In this document: positions 36,933 to 46,910 of the stretch, piece after piece | How positions within the stretch are numbered: position 1 is the first letter of the stretch | Layout: each line of letters starts with the position of its first letter | Source: Erwinia persicina | GTDB taxonomy: Bacteria; Pseudomonadota; Gammaproteobacteria; Enterobacterales; Enterobacteriaceae | Direction: 5' to 3' | Length of the DNA stretch: 64,000 nt | Assembly (NCBI RefSeq): GCF_014838825.1 | Contig: NZ_JACYMO010000004.1 | Location: forward strand, 1-64,000 | Program-made: the position numbers and the translations under genes | Notes under the pieces: model-generated | The model's database searches: none | The model's input: only the letters and a program-made list of their open reading frames with translations | Told to the model about the DNA's origin: nothing

Positions 36933-39590
36933 ATGAACAAAGACGTGACGGAAGCCAGCATCCTGAAAAAACTCACCAAAGCGCCCCGCCGCTGGGAAGA
37001 TGCGGAACTTAATCGCGACACGCTCAGGCATCATCTGGATGTTTTCCAACAGCATCTCGCCGCAGCCTTTGACGCCGGACAGAATGCAGAAACCCTGATT
37101 GATGCGCGCACGCTGTTTATTGACCGCCTGCTCAGACGTCTCTGGCGCTTCTTTGGCTTCCCGGAAAAAGAGGGGATTGCCCTGGTGGCTGTCGGCGGCT
37201 ACGGTCGGGGTGAGCTGCATCCGCTGTCAGACATCGACGTTCTTATCCTCAGCCGCCAACCGCTGTCAGAGGAAGATGCCCGACGTACCAGCGAATTACT
37301 GACCCTGATGTGGGACCTGAAGCTCGAAGTCGGCCACAGCGTACGCACACTGGAAGAGTGTCTGCTGGAAGGGCTTTCAGACCTGACGGTGTCCACTAAC
37401 CTGATTGAATCACGGATGCTGACCGGCGACCTGGCCCTGTTCCTTGAGTTGCAAAAAAATGTCTTCAGTGACGGCTTCTGGCCCTCCGACCGCTTCTTTG
37501 CCGCTAAAATTGAAGAGCAGCAGGAGCGCCACCAACGCTACCACGGCACCAGCTACAACCTTGAGCCGGATATTAAAAGCAGCCCTGGCGGCCTGCGCGA
37601 TATCCACACCCTGCTATGGGTGGCCCGCCGTCACTTTGGTGCCACCTCACTGGATGAAATGGTGGGCTTTGGCTTTCTCACCGAGGCTGAACGCAATGAA
37701 CTCAACGAATGCCAGAGTCTGCTATGGCGAATTCGCTTCGCCCTGCACCTCACCCTGCCCCGTTACGACAACCGTTTGCTGTTCGATCGCCAGCTGAACG
37801 TTGCACAGCGCCTGAATTATCAGGGTGAAGGCAACGAACCCGTCGAGCGAATGATGAAGGATTTCTTCCGCGTCACCCGCCGCGTCAGCGAGCTGAATCA
37901 GATGCTGTTACAGCTGTTCGATGAGGCGATTCTGGCGCTACCGACGGACGAGAAACCGCGACCGCTGGATGATGAATTTCAGCTGCGCGGTACGCTGATC
38001 GACCTGCGCGATGAGACGCTGTTCGCGCGGCAGCCGGAATCGATTATGCGCATGTTTTATACCATGGTGCGCACGCCAAAAATTACCGGTATCTATTCCA
38101 CCACCCTGCGCCACCTGCGCCATGCCCGCCGTCATTTGAAGCAGCCGCTGTGTACCATTCCAGAGGCGCGGACGCTGTTCCTGTCCATTCTGCGTCATCC
38201 GGGTGCCGTCAGCCGCGCTTTAGTGCCGATGCATCGTCACAGCGTGCTGTGGGCCTATATGCCACAGTGGAGCAATATCGTCGGCCAGATGCAGTTCGAC
38301 CTGTTCCACGCCTATACGGTGGATGAGCACACGATCCGCGTATTGCAGAAGCTGGAAAGTTTTGCCGACGAACGCACCCGCCCCCGCCATCCGCTGTGCG
38401 TTGAGCTCTGGCCCCGCCTGCCGCAGCTGGAGTTACTGCTGATGGCGGCCCTGTTTCACGATATCGCGAAAGGTCGCGGCGGCGATCACTCCATCCTCGG
38501 GGCGCAGGATGCGCTGGAGTTTGCTGAGATGCACGGTCTTAATTCGCGTGAAACGCAGCTGGTGGCCTGGCTGGTGCGTCATCATCTGCTGATGTCGGTG
38601 ACCGCCCAGCGCCGCGACATCCAGGACCCGACCGAAATTCAGCAGTTTGCCGAAGTGATGCAGAACGAGAATCGTCTGCGCTACCTGGTCTGCCTTACCG
38701 TAGCCGATATCTGCGCCACCAATGAAACGCTGTGGAACAGCTGGAAACAGAGCCTGTTACGGGAACTGTTCTTCGCCACGGAAAAACAGCTGCGCCGCGG
38801 CATGGAAAACAGCCCGGATCTGCGCGAACGTGTGCGCCATCATCGTCTGCAGGCCCTCGCCCTGCTGCGTATGGATAACATCGATGAGGAAGCCCTGCAC
38901 AGCATCTGGGGCCGCTGCCGCGCCGACTACTTCCTGCGCCACACGCCAAACCAGCTGGCGTGGCACGCCCGTCACCTGATGAATCATGACCTGACACAGC
39001 CGCTAATCCTGGTCAGCCCGCAGGCGACGCGCGGCGGCACGGAGATCTTTATCTGGAGCCCGGACCGGCCGTATCTGTTTGCCGCCGTGGCGGGAGAGCT
39101 GGACCGGCGAAACCTGAGCGTGCATGACGCGCAGATCTTTACCAGTCGTGACGGCATGGCCATGGACACCTTTATTGTGCTGGAACCGGACGGCAGCCCG
39201 CTGGCCACCGATCGTCATGAGATGACCCGCCAGGCGCTGGAACAGGCGATCTGTCAGACCAGCTGGCACCCACCGCGCACCCGCCGCCAGTCCGCCCGCC
39301 TGAAGCATTTCAACGTGGATACGGCGGTGAACTTTTTACCCACACACACTGACAGGCGAACGTATCTGGAATTAGTGGCGCTCGATCAGCCCGGTTTGCT
39401 GGCGCGGGTAGGAGAAGTCTTTGCGGATTTAAATGTGTCGCTGCACGGCGCACGCATCAGCACCATCGGTGAACGCGTGGAGGACTTATTTATTCTGGCT
39501 AACGGCGATCGGCGTGCATTAGATGCCGATTTGCGCGAACGCCTACAACAACGGTTGACAGAGGCCCTTAATCCAAACGATAAAGTGTGA
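36933..39590 (+). CDS. glnD: Bifunctional uridylyltransferase/uridylyl-removing enzyme GlnD
   Basis: GlnD senses glutamine and adds or removes UMP on PII proteins (GlnB/GlnK), setting nitrogen control. I start at the ATG at 36933 ([10 protein letters not shown]), 7 bases after GGAG, giving 885 residues; an ATG at 36897 would add 12. Domains are the nucleotidyltransferase [17 protein letters not shown] at 88-104, an HD hydrolase with [13 protein letters not shown] near residue 510, and two C-terminal ACT domains (the second with [20 protein letters not shown]). It lies upstream of dapD as in E. coli. Confidence 0.97.
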   Translation: MNKDVTEASILKKLTKAPRRWEDAELNRDTLRHHLDVFQQHLAAAFDAGQNAETLIDARTLFIDRLLRRLWRFFGFPEKEGIALVAVGGYGRGELHPLSDIDVLILSRQPLSEEDARRTSELLTLMWDLKLEVGHSVRTLEECLLEGLSDLTVSTNLIESRMLTGDLALFLELQKNVFSDGFWPSDRFFAAKIEEQQERHQRYHGTSYNLEPDIKSSPGGLRDIHTLLWVARRHFGATSLDEMVGFGFLTEAERNELNECQSLLWRIRFALHLTLPRYDNRLLFDRQLNVAQRLNYQGEGNEPVERMMKDFFRVTRRVSELNQMLLQLFDEAILALPTDEKPRPLDDEFQLRGTLIDLRDETLFARQPESIMRMFYTMVRTPKITGIYSTTLRHLRHARRHLKQPLCTIPEARTLFLSILRHPGAVSRALVPMHRHSVLWAYMPQWSNIVGQMQFDLFHAYTVDEHTIRVLQKLESFADERTRPRHPLCVELWPRLPQLELLLMAALFHDIAKGRGGDHSILGAQDALEFAEMHGLNSRETQLVAWLVRHHLLMSVTAQRRDIQDPTEIQQFAEVMQNENRLRYLVCLTVADICATNETLWNSWKQSLLRELFFATEKQLRRGMENSPDLRERVRHHRLQALALLRMDNIDEEALHSIWGRCRADYFLRHTPNQLAWHARHLMNHDLTQPLILVSPQATRGGTEIFIWSPDRPYLFAAVAGELDRRNLSVHDAQIFTSRDGMAMDTFIVLEPDGSPLATDRHEMTRQALEQAICQTSWHPPRTRRQSARLKHFNVDTAVNFLPTHTDRRTYLELVALDQPGLLARVGEVFADLNVSLHGARISTIGERVEDLFILANGDRRALDADLRERLQQRLTEALNPNDKV

Positions 39591-39685
39591 CCCAGATTGA
39601 CTTTTTAACCGTGCCGGCGCGGGATCTGCTGCAGCGGAATCGTTTTCGTTATAAAGCGCACGGCAAAACCAGGAAGAGATGATTT

Positions 39686-40510
39686 ATGCAACAGTTACAG
39701 AGTGTTATTGAGGCCGCCTTCGAGCGCCGCGCAGACATTACCCCGGCGAACGCCGACAGCGCAACGCGTGATGCCGTCAATCAGACCATCGCCCTGCTGG
39801 ATAGCGGTGCTCTGCGTGTGGCCGAGAAGATCAACGGCGAGTGGGTCACTCACCAGTGGCTGAAAAAGGCGGTACTGCTGTCATTCCGTATCAACGATAA
39901 TCAGGTGATGGAAGGCGCAGAAAGCCGCTATTACGACAAAGTTCCGATGAAGTTTGCCGATTATGATGACGCGCGCTTCAAAAAAGAAGGCTTCCGCGTG
40001 GTGCCACCGGCAGCCGTTCGTCAGGGCGCGTTCATCGCACGTAATACCGTACTGATGCCGTCGTATGTCAACATCGGTGCCTACGTTGATGAAGGTTCCA
40101 TGGTTGATACTTGGGCCACCGTAGGCTCCTGTGCACAGATCGGTAAAAACGTACACCTGTCTGGCGGCGTGGGCATCGGTGGCGTACTGGAACCTCTTCA
40201 GGCTAACCCTACCATCATCGAAGACAACTGCTTTATTGGTGCGCGTTCAGAAATTGTAGAAGGCGTGATCGTCGAAGAGGGCTCGGTGATCTCAATGGGC
40301 GTCTATATCGGCCAGAGCACCAAAATTTTCGACCGTGAAACCGGTGAAGTGCATTACGGCCGCGTTCCTGCGGGCTCCGTCGTGGTATCAGGCAACCTGC
40401 CGTCAAAAGACGGAACTTACAGCCTGTACTGTGCAGTCATCGTCAAAAAAGTGGATGCTAAAACCCTGGGCAAAACCGGCATCAACGAACTGCTGCGCAC
40501 CATCGACTAA
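39686..40510 (+). CDS. dapD: Tetrahydrodipicolinate N-succinyltransferase DapD
   Basis: DapD is the succinyl-CoA-dependent step toward diaminopimelate and lysine. In the 274-residue trimeric left-handed beta-helix enzyme the N-terminal helical domain begins [18 protein letters not shown]. Hexapeptide repeats run from about 105 to 240. The conserved [20 protein letters not shown] block is visible. AGGAAGAG precedes the ATG. A hairpin follows the stop. Confidence 0.98.
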   Translation: MQQLQSVIEAAFERRADITPANADSATRDAVNQTIALLDSGALRVAEKINGEWVTHQWLKKAVLLSFRINDNQVMEGAESRYYDKVPMKFADYDDARFKKEGFRVVPPAAVRQGAFIARNTVLMPSYVNIGAYVDEGSMVDTWATVGSCAQIGKNVHLSGGVGIGGVLEPLQANPTIIEDNCFIGARSEIVEGVIVEEGSVISMGVYIGQSTKIFDRETGEVHYGRVPAGSVVVSGNLPSKDGTYSLYCAVIVKKVDAKTLGKTGINELLRTID

Positions 40511-40516
40511 GCATCG

Positions 40517-40540
40517 TACGGGCCACACCAGTGGCCCGTA
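40517..40540 (+). terminator. Hairpin after dapD
   Basis: TACGGGCCAC at 40517-40526 pairs with GTGGCCCGTA at 40531-40540 across a 4-base loop, right after the dapD stop. The following AAGCTATCTTT is a poor T-run. Confidence 0.55.
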
Positions 40541-40732
40541 AAGCTATCTTTCCACCTCCAGCAGTTACTACCTCTTTCACTACGCGAAACAAGTGGTGCT
40601 ATTGTGCGCAATCCAGGCGTATAATCCGCGCCAGAAAAACATTGTTCTTAAATTAACCGATCCTTTACCGTTTGACGGATAGCGACGACTCTGATCGCAT
40701 CTGGATCGAAAGTCTCCTAAAAGGAAAATGCT

Positions 40733-41125
40733 ATGTACGACAATCTTAAAGGGTTGGGTATCTCTTCACCTGAAGATATCGACCGTTACAGCCTGCGTCA
40801 GGAAGCCAATAACGACATCCTGAAAATTTATTTCCGCAAAGACAAAGGCGAGTTTTTTGCTAAAAGCGTGAAATTCAAATATCCCCGTCAGCGCAAAACC
40901 GTAGTCGCCGATAACGCCAGCCAGGGTTACAAAGAAGTTCAGGAAATCAGCCCGAATCTGCGCTATGTGATTGATGAGCTTGATCAGATTTGCCAGCGCG
41001 ACCAGGTCGAAGTCGATTTGAAACGTAAAATCCTTGATGATCTGCGTCATCTGGAAAGCGTTGTTTCTCACAAAATCGCTGAAATTGAATCGGATCTGGA
41101 TAAACTGACCCGTAACGGTCGTTAA
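40733..41125 (+). CDS. yaeH: YaeH, UPF0325 (DUF3461) family protein
   Basis: A 130-residue cytoplasmic protein of unknown function, conserved in enterobacteria. It begins [20 protein letters not shown] and ends in a charged, probably coiled-coil helix (about 85-128). AAAGGAAA precedes the ATG. An isolated TATAAT near 40,620 may belong to its promoter. It sits between dapD and degP; E. coli has additional genes (yaeI, cdaR) in this neighbourhood that are absent here. Confidence 0.92.
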   Translation: MYDNLKGLGISSPEDIDRYSLRQEANNDILKIYFRKDKGEFFAKSVKFKYPRQRKTVVADNASQGYKEVQEISPNLRYVIDELDQICQRDQVEVDLKRKILDDLRHLESVVSHKIAEIESDLDKLTRNGR

Positions 41126-41140
41126 TGTCCCCGCTGATAT

Positions 41141-41176
41141 AAAAAAAGGGTGACCCTATTTGGGTCACCCTTTTTT
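41141..41176. terminator. Strong bidirectional terminator after yaeH
   Basis: AAAAAAGGGTGACCC pairs with GGGTCACCCTTTTTT across TATTT. It is symmetric, with T-runs on both strands, and lies between convergent yaeH and degP. A second hairpin (GGGCGGACC with GGTCTGCCC, minus strand, about 41,207-41,235) follows degP directly. Confidence 0.92.
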
Positions 41177-41244
41177 GTCCGGCCCGTTTTTTCCGACTGG
41201 CCCGGTGGGCAGACCGTTTTTTAAGGTCCGCCCTTTTTTAGTCA

Positions 41245-42687
41245 TTACTGCATCAACAGGTAAATACTGGCGTCACCACGCTGAATATTCAGCGCCAGCA
41301 CCGATGGTTTGGTGTCGAGGATTTTACGCAACTCACCCAGATTCGCGATCGGCTGCTGATTCACACCCAGAATCACATCATCTTTTTTCAGGCCAATCCG
41401 CGCAGCGGCAGAGCCAGGCTTCACATTGTCGACTTTCACGCCCTTATTGCCTTTTACATCGTAGTTGCTGAGGTCTGCACCTTCGATACCGTTATAGATG
41501 GTACCGGAGTCGACTTTATCCGCACTACTCTGCTGCAGTGCCACATTGACGCTCATTGGCTTACCGTCACGGATCAGGCCCAGTTCCATTTTAGTGCCGA
41601 CCGGCAACGAACCAACCTCTGCGCGAAGGGCTGCAAAGCTGGAGATCGGTTTATTATTGATAGAGACAATGACATCACCGGCTTTAATCCCGGCCTGAGC
41701 CGCTGAGGACTTCGGCAACACCTGGCTGACGAAAGCACCGCGCTGGGCATCGACTTTCATCGCTTTCGCCAGTTCTGAGTTCAGCTCGGTCCCCATAATC
41801 CCCAGCTCACCGCGTTTCACCTGGCCATACTCGACCATCTGAGACGTCAGGTTTTTCACCATATTACTCGGGATGGCAAAGCCAATGCCGATATTGCCAC
41901 CGTCCGGTGCCAGAATGGCGGTGTTAATTCCGATAAGTTCACCCTTAAGGTTGACCAGTGCGCCCCCGGAGTTACCCCGGTTGATAGCGGCATCGGTCTG
42001 GATAAAGTTTTCGTAATTTTCCACATTCAGACCGCTGCGGCCGAGTGCAGACACAATACCTGATGTCACGGTTTCACCCAGGCCATACGGGTTGCCGATC
42101 GCTACCGTGTAGTCACCGACGCGCAGATTATCGGAGTCGGCAATCTTAATCGCCGTCAGATTTTTCGCATCCTTCAACTGGATGAGCGCAATATCTGAAC
42201 GCGGATCTTTACCAATCACTTTCGCATCATAATGACGACCATCGCTTAACTGCACCTGAATTTTGGTGGCGTTATCCACTACGTGGTTGTTGGTGACCAC
42301 ATAGCCTTTTGCGGCATCGATAACCACGCCTGACCCCAGTGCGCGGAAGGTTTGCTGCTGGTCAGCACCGCCATTGCCGTTGCCTTCAGGACCGCCGCCC
42401 TGGCACATTGGGGAACCCAGGAAGGGAGACCCCTCCTGACAGAATGGCGAGTTGCCGCCAAAGAACTGCTGGAACTGCTGGGACATACGCGGTGTGCGTA
42501 CCGTGGTGCTGCCTTCAACATTGATACTGACGACTGATGGCATCACCGTTTCCAGCATCGGTGCCAGGCTCGGCAGCGGCTGAGTTGCAGACGAAGAGGC
42601 CGTTTCCGCAGCGCTGGCAGCTAACGGGTTTAATGCCAGACCCAGGCTCAAAGCCAGAGCGCTCAATACTAACGTGGTTTTTTTCAT
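41245..42687 (-). CDS. degP: Periplasmic serine protease/chaperone DegP (HtrA)
   Basis: DegP degrades or refolds damaged periplasmic and outer-membrane proteins. From the ATG at 42687 (MKKTTLVLSA) the product has 480 residues; an ATG 5 codons earlier is possible. Features are a signal peptide ending ASA-AET near residue 26, the catalytic triad His135 (NNHVVD), Asp165 (DPRSDIALI) and Ser240 (NRGNSGGALV), and two C-terminal PDZ domains. Cys83 and Cys95 lie in the LA regulatory loop, which also has a Gly/Asn/Gln-rich insertion. A sigma-E-like promoter and a CpxR-like box lie upstream. Confidence 0.97.
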   Translation of the reverse strand: MKKTTLVLSALALSLGLALNPLAASAAETASSSATQPLPSLAPMLETVMPSVVSINVEGSTTVRTPRMSQQFQQFFGGNSPFCQEGSPFLGSPMCQGGGPEGNGNGGADQQQTFRALGSGVVIDAAKGYVVTNNHVVDNATKIQVQLSDGRHYDAKVIGKDPRSDIALIQLKDAKNLTAIKIADSDNLRVGDYTVAIGNPYGLGETVTSGIVSALGRSGLNVENYENFIQTDAAINRGNSGGALVNLKGELIGINTAILAPDGGNIGIGFAIPSNMVKNLTSQMVEYGQVKRGELGIMGTELNSELAKAMKVDAQRGAFVSQVLPKSSAAQAGIKAGDVIVSINNKPISSFAALRAEVGSLPVGTKMELGLIRDGKPMSVNVALQQSSADKVDSGTIYNGIEGADLSNYDVKGNKGVKVDNVKPGSAAARIGLKKDDVILGVNQQPIANLGELRKILDTKPSVLALNIQRGDASIYLLMQ

Positions 42688-42747
42688 TAGTCGGATTCTC
42701 AAGATAATTCAGTGAAGTAACCATTGCTGTGGTTGTCGTTGTGATAT

Positions 42748-42775
42748 TGAGATTAATTTTTTAACGCTAAGTTCA
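42748..42775 (-). promoter_or_regulatory. Sigma-E-type promoter of degP
   Basis: On the minus strand TGAACTT (42775-42769) is followed after 15 bases by ATCTCA (42753-42748). E. coli degP has GGAACTT, 15 bases, ATCTGA, so both elements and the spacing are preserved. The site is about 60 bases upstream of the degP start. Confidence 0.7.
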
Positions 42776-42815
42776 TGTTTAAATATGGGGCAATAGTAAA
42801 AAAATATTGTCCTTC

Positions 42816-42830
42816 TTTACAATTCTTAGC
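42816..42830 (-). promoter_or_regulatory. Possible CpxR box upstream of degP
   Basis: On the minus strand GCTAA-GAATT-GTAAA matches the CpxR consensus GTAAA-N5-GTAAA in one half perfectly and in the other half at three of five positions. It lies about 40 bases upstream of the sigma-E-like -35, which fits dual Cpx/sigma-E control known for E. coli degP. Confidence 0.45.
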
Positions 42831-42841
42831 GCTTATCACCG

Positions 42842-44347
42842 TTATTCCACCGCCATCAGGCGTCGGTACTCATCCCAGGCATACTGATCGGTCATGCCGC
42901 TGATGTAATCCTGTAACAGCCGTACGCGATAATAGTATTCCCAGATAGCACTCTCCTGTGGGTTTTTATCCATTGACGCTACCGCCTCCGTGTAGGCAAG
43001 GCGAAAACGTGTCGACAGTTTATGGAAAAGGCGGGTTTCAATCGGGTAGCCTTTTAAATAATCCTGTGCGGTCAGTTCGCTAAACTCATCCTGAGAGAGC
43101 AGCAGTAACGGTCGGTAGATATCCAGCAGCCCGCTGATCACGCGATAACCCTGCAGCTCCAGCTGTTCGACTTCAGGGTGATTAAACACATGACGAAACG
43201 CGACTTTTTTAAAGACTTCCAGCAACTGACTGTGGGGGCTGCCGTCCTCCAGCAGCGCTTCATTAAATTCTCCGTGATACACGTCAGGAAGATGATCAAT
43301 AAAGCGGCTTGCCGCGTGGGGAACCAGCTCTGCCACCGTATTCACGCGTAAATACATAAAGAACTGATCTTCGCTGCACAGCGTGGTCCGTGGATTCCGC
43401 GATTTTTCCAGCGCGCGGGTGACGACGGTAGCAAAAAGATCGTCTGCCTGGTGGTCTGGCCAGAGCTGAAATAAGTGCTGATATAACTGTTCAACGGTGA
43501 AGATGTTTTTTTCGACAGCATCTTCCAGGTCGGCCACGCAATAAGAAATATCGTCGGCGGCTTCCATAATATAAGTCAGAGGGAAGCGGCAGTGTGGCTC
43601 AAGCTCTAATTGCTCACGCAGTCGGGTAATATATTCCTCTTCCGCCAGATAATATCCCGGCTTTTTCATTAAATAGCTGTGGCTCGCGGGCACCGGCCCG
43701 TGATGCCAGGCCGGGCGGGTATATTTTAAAATGCAGCCCACCTGCGCCCAGGTGAGATTCATCTTCATCAGAGTATGGACCATGCGGATCGCCTGGGCAT
43801 TCCCTTCAAAATGCGAGAGATCCTGACGCACTTTCTCACGGAGCTCATTAAGCCCGTCGTCACGCTGATGCAGTACCGGCGGCACACAACGATCCTCGCG
43901 CCCGCCATCCGGCACCCAGTCTGCATCCAGCTGCTGACGGAACCAGTCATTGATCGCCGACTCGCCAAAGTGGCCAAACGGTGGATTACCAATGTCGTGC
44001 ATCAGGCAGGCCATTTCAACAATGCTCTCAAACGGGGCGGTCAGTTCCTTCAGCCCCAGCCGCTCAAGCTGCCCCATCTCCTGCAGGCGTGTCAGCACTT
44101 CCTTGGCAATATAGCGCCCCACCTGCTGTACCTCCAGCGAATGGGTCAGCCGGGTACGCACCGCAGCGTTCCGCTCCAGCGGGAAGACCTGGGTTTTTTG
44201 CTGCAAGCGGCGGATAGCCGCCGAATTAATGATACGCCCGCGATCGCTTTCAAAAATACGCAGGATTTCATGTTCATTCTTCGGCCCCTGATAAGGGCGA
44301 AACAGACGCTGCCAGTTAATCTTTTTGCGGAAGTCGATCCCGGTCAT
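42842..44347 (-). CDS. dgt: Deoxyguanosinetriphosphate triphosphohydrolase Dgt
   Basis: Dgt hydrolyses dGTP to deoxyguanosine and triphosphate, limiting dNTP pools. The 501-residue HD-domain protein is near the E. coli length. The HD motif lies in [16 protein letters not shown], and the N-terminal substrate region has [13 protein letters not shown]. The C terminus ends [18 protein letters not shown]. It is divergent from mtnN. Confidence 0.97.
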   Translation of the reverse strand: MTGIDFRKKINWQRLFRPYQGPKNEHEILRIFESDRGRIINSAAIRRLQQKTQVFPLERNAAVRTRLTHSLEVQQVGRYIAKEVLTRLQEMGQLERLGLKELTAPFESIVEMACLMHDIGNPPFGHFGESAINDWFRQQLDADWVPDGGREDRCVPPVLHQRDDGLNELREKVRQDLSHFEGNAQAIRMVHTLMKMNLTWAQVGCILKYTRPAWHHGPVPASHSYLMKKPGYYLAEEEYITRLREQLELEPHCRFPLTYIMEAADDISYCVADLEDAVEKNIFTVEQLYQHLFQLWPDHQADDLFATVVTRALEKSRNPRTTLCSEDQFFMYLRVNTVAELVPHAASRFIDHLPDVYHGEFNEALLEDGSPHSQLLEVFKKVAFRHVFNHPEVEQLELQGYRVISGLLDIYRPLLLLSQDEFSELTAQDYLKGYPIETRLFHKLSTRFRLAYTEAVASMDKNPQESAIWEYYYRVRLLQDYISGMTDQYAWDEYRRLMAVE

Positions 44348-44477
44348 ACCTTATTCCCTCTGGTTTACGACGCCGTGATTATCGCAGTACCGATTAGCGG
44401 ATTATTTCTCTAGAGCTGCCATGATAGACTATGCGCTGAAATGAATGGCAAATTCCACTAATTCAGAGAGTATCCCT

Positions 44478-45176
44478 ATGAAAGCAGGCATTATTGGCGC
44501 AATGGAACAGGAAGTGACGCTCCTGCGTGACAAAATTGAAAACCGTCAGACCCTGACGCTGGCAGGCTGTGAAATTTACACGGGTACGCTGAACGGGGTC
44601 GAGATTGCCCTGCTGAAATCGGGTATTGGTAAAGTCTCAGCGGCACTGGGCACCACCCTGCTGCTGGAGCTGTGCAAACCCGATGTCGTGATCAATACCG
44701 GTTCTGCCGGGGGGCTTGCTCCCACGCTGAAAGTGGGTGATATCGTGGTCTCCGATGAAGTGCGCTATCACGATGCCGATGTAACCGCCTTCGGCTATGA
44801 GCCCGGCCAGATGGCAGGCTGCCCGGCCGCCTTTAAGGCAGATGAAACGCTGATTGCCGCGGCTGAGCAGTGCATCGGTGAACTCAACCTGAACGCCGTG
44901 CGCGGCCTGGTCGTCAGCGGCGATGCTTTTATCAACGGTGCTGCACCGCTGGCGCGCATTCGTACCACCTTCCCGCAGGCAATTGCAGTTGAGATGGAAG
45001 CGACGGCAATCGGCCACGTTTGCCACCAGTTCGGCACCCCGTTTGTGGTGGTCCGCGCGATCTCCGATGTGGCAGATCAGGCGTCGCACCTGAGCTTCGA
45101 CGAGTTCCTGGTGGTGGCTGCACAGCAGTCTTCCCTGATGGTCGAAACCTTACTGACTCACCTGGCCCGTGGCTAA
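44478..45176 (+). CDS. mtnN: 5'-methylthioadenosine/S-adenosylhomocysteine nucleosidase MtnN (Pfs)
   Basis: MtnN splits adenine from MTA, SAH and 5'-deoxyadenosine; from SAH it yields the AI-2 precursor. From the ATG at 44478 ([13 protein letters not shown]) the protein has 232 residues, the E. coli length; an in-frame ATG at 44445 would add 11. Catalytic Glu12 and the C-terminal Asp in [11 protein letters not shown] are present, and [11 protein letters not shown] contributes the substrate glutamate. It overlaps btuF by 8 bases. Confidence 0.97.
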   Translation: MKAGIIGAMEQEVTLLRDKIENRQTLTLAGCEIYTGTLNGVEIALLKSGIGKVSAALGTTLLLELCKPDVVINTGSAGGLAPTLKVGDIVVSDEVRYHDADVTAFGYEPGQMAGCPAAFKADETLIAAAEQCIGELNLNAVRGLVVSGDAFINGAAPLARIRTTFPQAIAVEMEATAIGHVCHQFGTPFVVVRAISDVADQASHLSFDEFLVVAAQQSSLMVETLLTHLARG

Positions 45177-45981
45177 ACGCCTTGGGTGGCTGGTTCTGCT
45201 GTGGCTGACCTGTGCCGCCGCTGTTCAGGCCGCCCCCCGTGTAGTCACCCTGGCCCCCAACCTCACTGAACTGGCCTTTGCTGCCGGCATCACCCCCGTT
45301 GGGGTCAGCGCTTACTCCGATTTCCCGCCGGCGGCGCAGCAAATCGAACAGGTGGCTAACTGGCAGGGGATCAACGTTGAAAAGCTGCTCAGACTGAAGC
45401 CTGATGTGGTGATCGCGTGGCGGGGCGGGACACCGCAGCGCCAGGCCGATCAGCTTCAGGCGTTGGGCATCCGCGTGATCTGGCTGGCTCCGGACTCCAT
45501 CGCGCAGCTCACGGACAGCCTGCGCCAGCTGGCTGCGTACAGCCCACACCCTCTGCGGGCCAGGCAGGCGGCGGCAGCGCTGCAGGCGCAGTTTGACCGC
45601 CTGCGCCAGCGTTACCAGTCACAGCCGGTGAAGCGGGTCTTTTTACAGTTTGGCCTTAAGCCCCTGTTTACCGCATCGGGCCATACCCTGCAGGATGAAG
45701 TCTTACGCCTGTGCAAAGGGGAAAATATCTTTGCCTCTGCGTCGGTGCCCTGGCCACAGGTCAGCCGTGAACAGGTTTTATTACGCCAGCCCGCCGCCGT
45801 GGTGGCGCCCGGCGACAGCGCGGATGCCCGGCAGATTGCACTGTTCTGGCAACCTCAGCTCACCGTGCCGATCGTGGTCATTAATGATGACTGGATAAGT
45901 CGCGCGGGACCACGTATGATCCTTGCTGCGCAAAAATTGTGCAGCGAATTAGCCACCGCCCCTCTTCCGTCACACTCATAA
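45169..45981 (+). CDS. btuF: Vitamin B12-binding periplasmic protein BtuF
   Basis: BtuF delivers cobalamin to the BtuCD importer. The 270-residue protein starts with GTG overlapping the end of mtnN (frame +2). A signal peptide ends near AAAVQA-APR (residue 22), followed by the class III binding-protein motif [17 protein letters not shown]. It is probably co-translated with mtnN, as in E. coli. A terminator follows, and the yadS gene that lies next in E. coli is absent. Confidence 0.95.
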   Translation: MAKRLGWLVLLWLTCAAAVQAAPRVVTLAPNLTELAFAAGITPVGVSAYSDFPPAAQQIEQVANWQGINVEKLLRLKPDVVIAWRGGTPQRQADQLQALGIRVIWLAPDSIAQLTDSLRQLAAYSPHPLRARQAAAALQAQFDRLRQRYQSQPVKRVFLQFGLKPLFTASGHTLQDEVLRLCKGENIFASASVPWPQVSREQVLLRQPAAVVAPGDSADARQIALFWQPQLTVPIVVINDDWISRAGPRMILAAQKLCSELATAPLPSHS

Positions 45982-46017
45982 TCACCGCAAAAGGTGAGTA
46001 AAGATCCGGCGGTAGCT

Positions 46018-46050
46018 GCCGTTAACTAAGTGTAACGGCGATTTTTCGTT
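46018..46050 (+). terminator. Terminator after mtnN-btuF
   Basis: GCCGTTA at 46018-46024 pairs with TAACGGC at 46033-46039 and is followed by GATTTTTCG and more T. A second small hairpin with T-tail (CAGGG/CCCTG, 46061-46080) lies in the leader of the next gene. Confidence 0.75.
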
Positions 46051-46101
46051 CGTTTTTTATCAGGGTATTTTGCCCTGTTTTATATACCAGGAAATAGCAC
46101 C

Positions 46102-46356
46102 ATGAAAACCCTTTATCTGGCCCTCGGGCTGATGATGACGGGTCACGTCTTTGCTGCCTCAACCACCGGCAGTATTGGCGTGAAATTAACTATCTACTCA
46201 CAGTGCAGCGTAGACGGGAGCACACTTTCTGCTTCACGCCTGCCCGGCGTTGCGTGTGGATCGCAGCCTGATGCACAGCCAAAAATCACGCAGGACGTTA
46301 TCATGCGCGATGGGGTAAAGCGTCAGGAGGCAAGGTTAGTGACCGTCGAATGGTAA
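46102..46356 (+). CDS. Small exported protein resembling a shortened spore-coat U (SCPU) domain
   Basis: An 84-residue protein with a clear Sec signal peptide (about 1-18, ending HVFA-AST) and a Shine-Dalgarno AGGAAA. The mature part starts GSIGVKLTIYSQCSVDG, which is like the first strand of SCPU-domain (Csu-type fimbrial) subunits. It ends ARLVTVEW, which is like their last strand. The core between is only about 35 residues, against roughly 100 in a normal domain. Cys35 and Cys52 could form a disulfide. No usher or chaperone genes are nearby, so pilus assembly is not implied. It stands alone between the btuF terminator and convergent erpA. SCPU affinity is my pattern reading, not a search result. 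Confidence 0.7.
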   Translation: MKTLYLALGLMMTGHVFAASTTGSIGVKLTIYSQCSVDGSTLSASRLPGVACGSQPDAQPKITQDVIMRDGVKRQEARLVTVEW

Positions 46357-46421
46357 TTTACCCATTCGGCCTCAGGCTACCCGTGCGTAAGCCGCACGCG
46401 GAGACCTGGCGTAGTTTGGGT

Positions 46422-46456
46422 AAAAAAAATGCTTCCCGGCAGCGGGAAGCATTTTT
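46422..46456. terminator. Bidirectional terminator between the small exported protein and erpA
   Basis: AAAATGCTTCCCG pairs with CGGGAAGCATTTT, with A-runs before and TTTTTGTTTT after. It serves erpA on the minus strand and the small gene on the plus strand. Confidence 0.9.
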
Positions 46457-46470
46457 GTTTTGCAGGGCAT

Positions 46471-46815
46471 TTAAATGCTAAATGAGGAGCCACAGCCACA
46501 GGTGGTTTTGGCATTCGGGTTGGTCACGATAAAGCGCGATCCCTCCAGGCCTTCAGTATAATCAACTGCACCACCGACCAGATATTGCAGGCTCATCGGA
46601 TCCACGACCAGCGCAACACCTGATTTCTCAATGGTCATATCCCCATCGTTAATCTTGTCGTCGAAGGTAAAACCGTACTGAAACCCGCTACAACCACCAC
46701 CGGTGATATAAACGCGCAGTTTCAGATCCGGGTTGTCCTCATCGGAAATCAGGTTTTTGACTTTACTCGCCGCAGCTTCAGTAAATTGCAGGGGCAGGAC
46801 TACATCGTCGCTCAT
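46471..46815 (-). CDS. erpA: Iron-sulfur cluster insertion protein ErpA
   Basis: ErpA is an A-type carrier that delivers Fe-S clusters to apoproteins such as IspG/IspH. The 114-residue protein has the three cluster-binding cysteines Cys42 ([11 protein letters not shown]), Cys106 and Cys108 ([11 protein letters not shown]). The length equals E. coli. ATG at 46815 is preceded by GGAGTG. Confidence 0.98.
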   Translation of the reverse strand: MSDDVVLPLQFTEAAASKVKNLISDEDNPDLKLRVYITGGGCSGFQYGFTFDDKINDGDMTIEKSGVALVVDPMSLQYLVGGAVDYTEGLEGSRFIVTNPNAKTTCGCGSSFSI

Positions 46816-46910
46816 AGGTCACTCCAGTATACATACAGGCCGGTGCCTGACAGGTCACAATTCGACCATAATTAGTGTCATTATCTAACACACTGGTATA
46901 GCAATCAAGT

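Noticed and set aside
40580-40630. rRNA-type promoter before yaeH
   Set aside because: TATAAT followed by CCGCGCC is present, but no -35 at 16-18 bp and no leader similarity.
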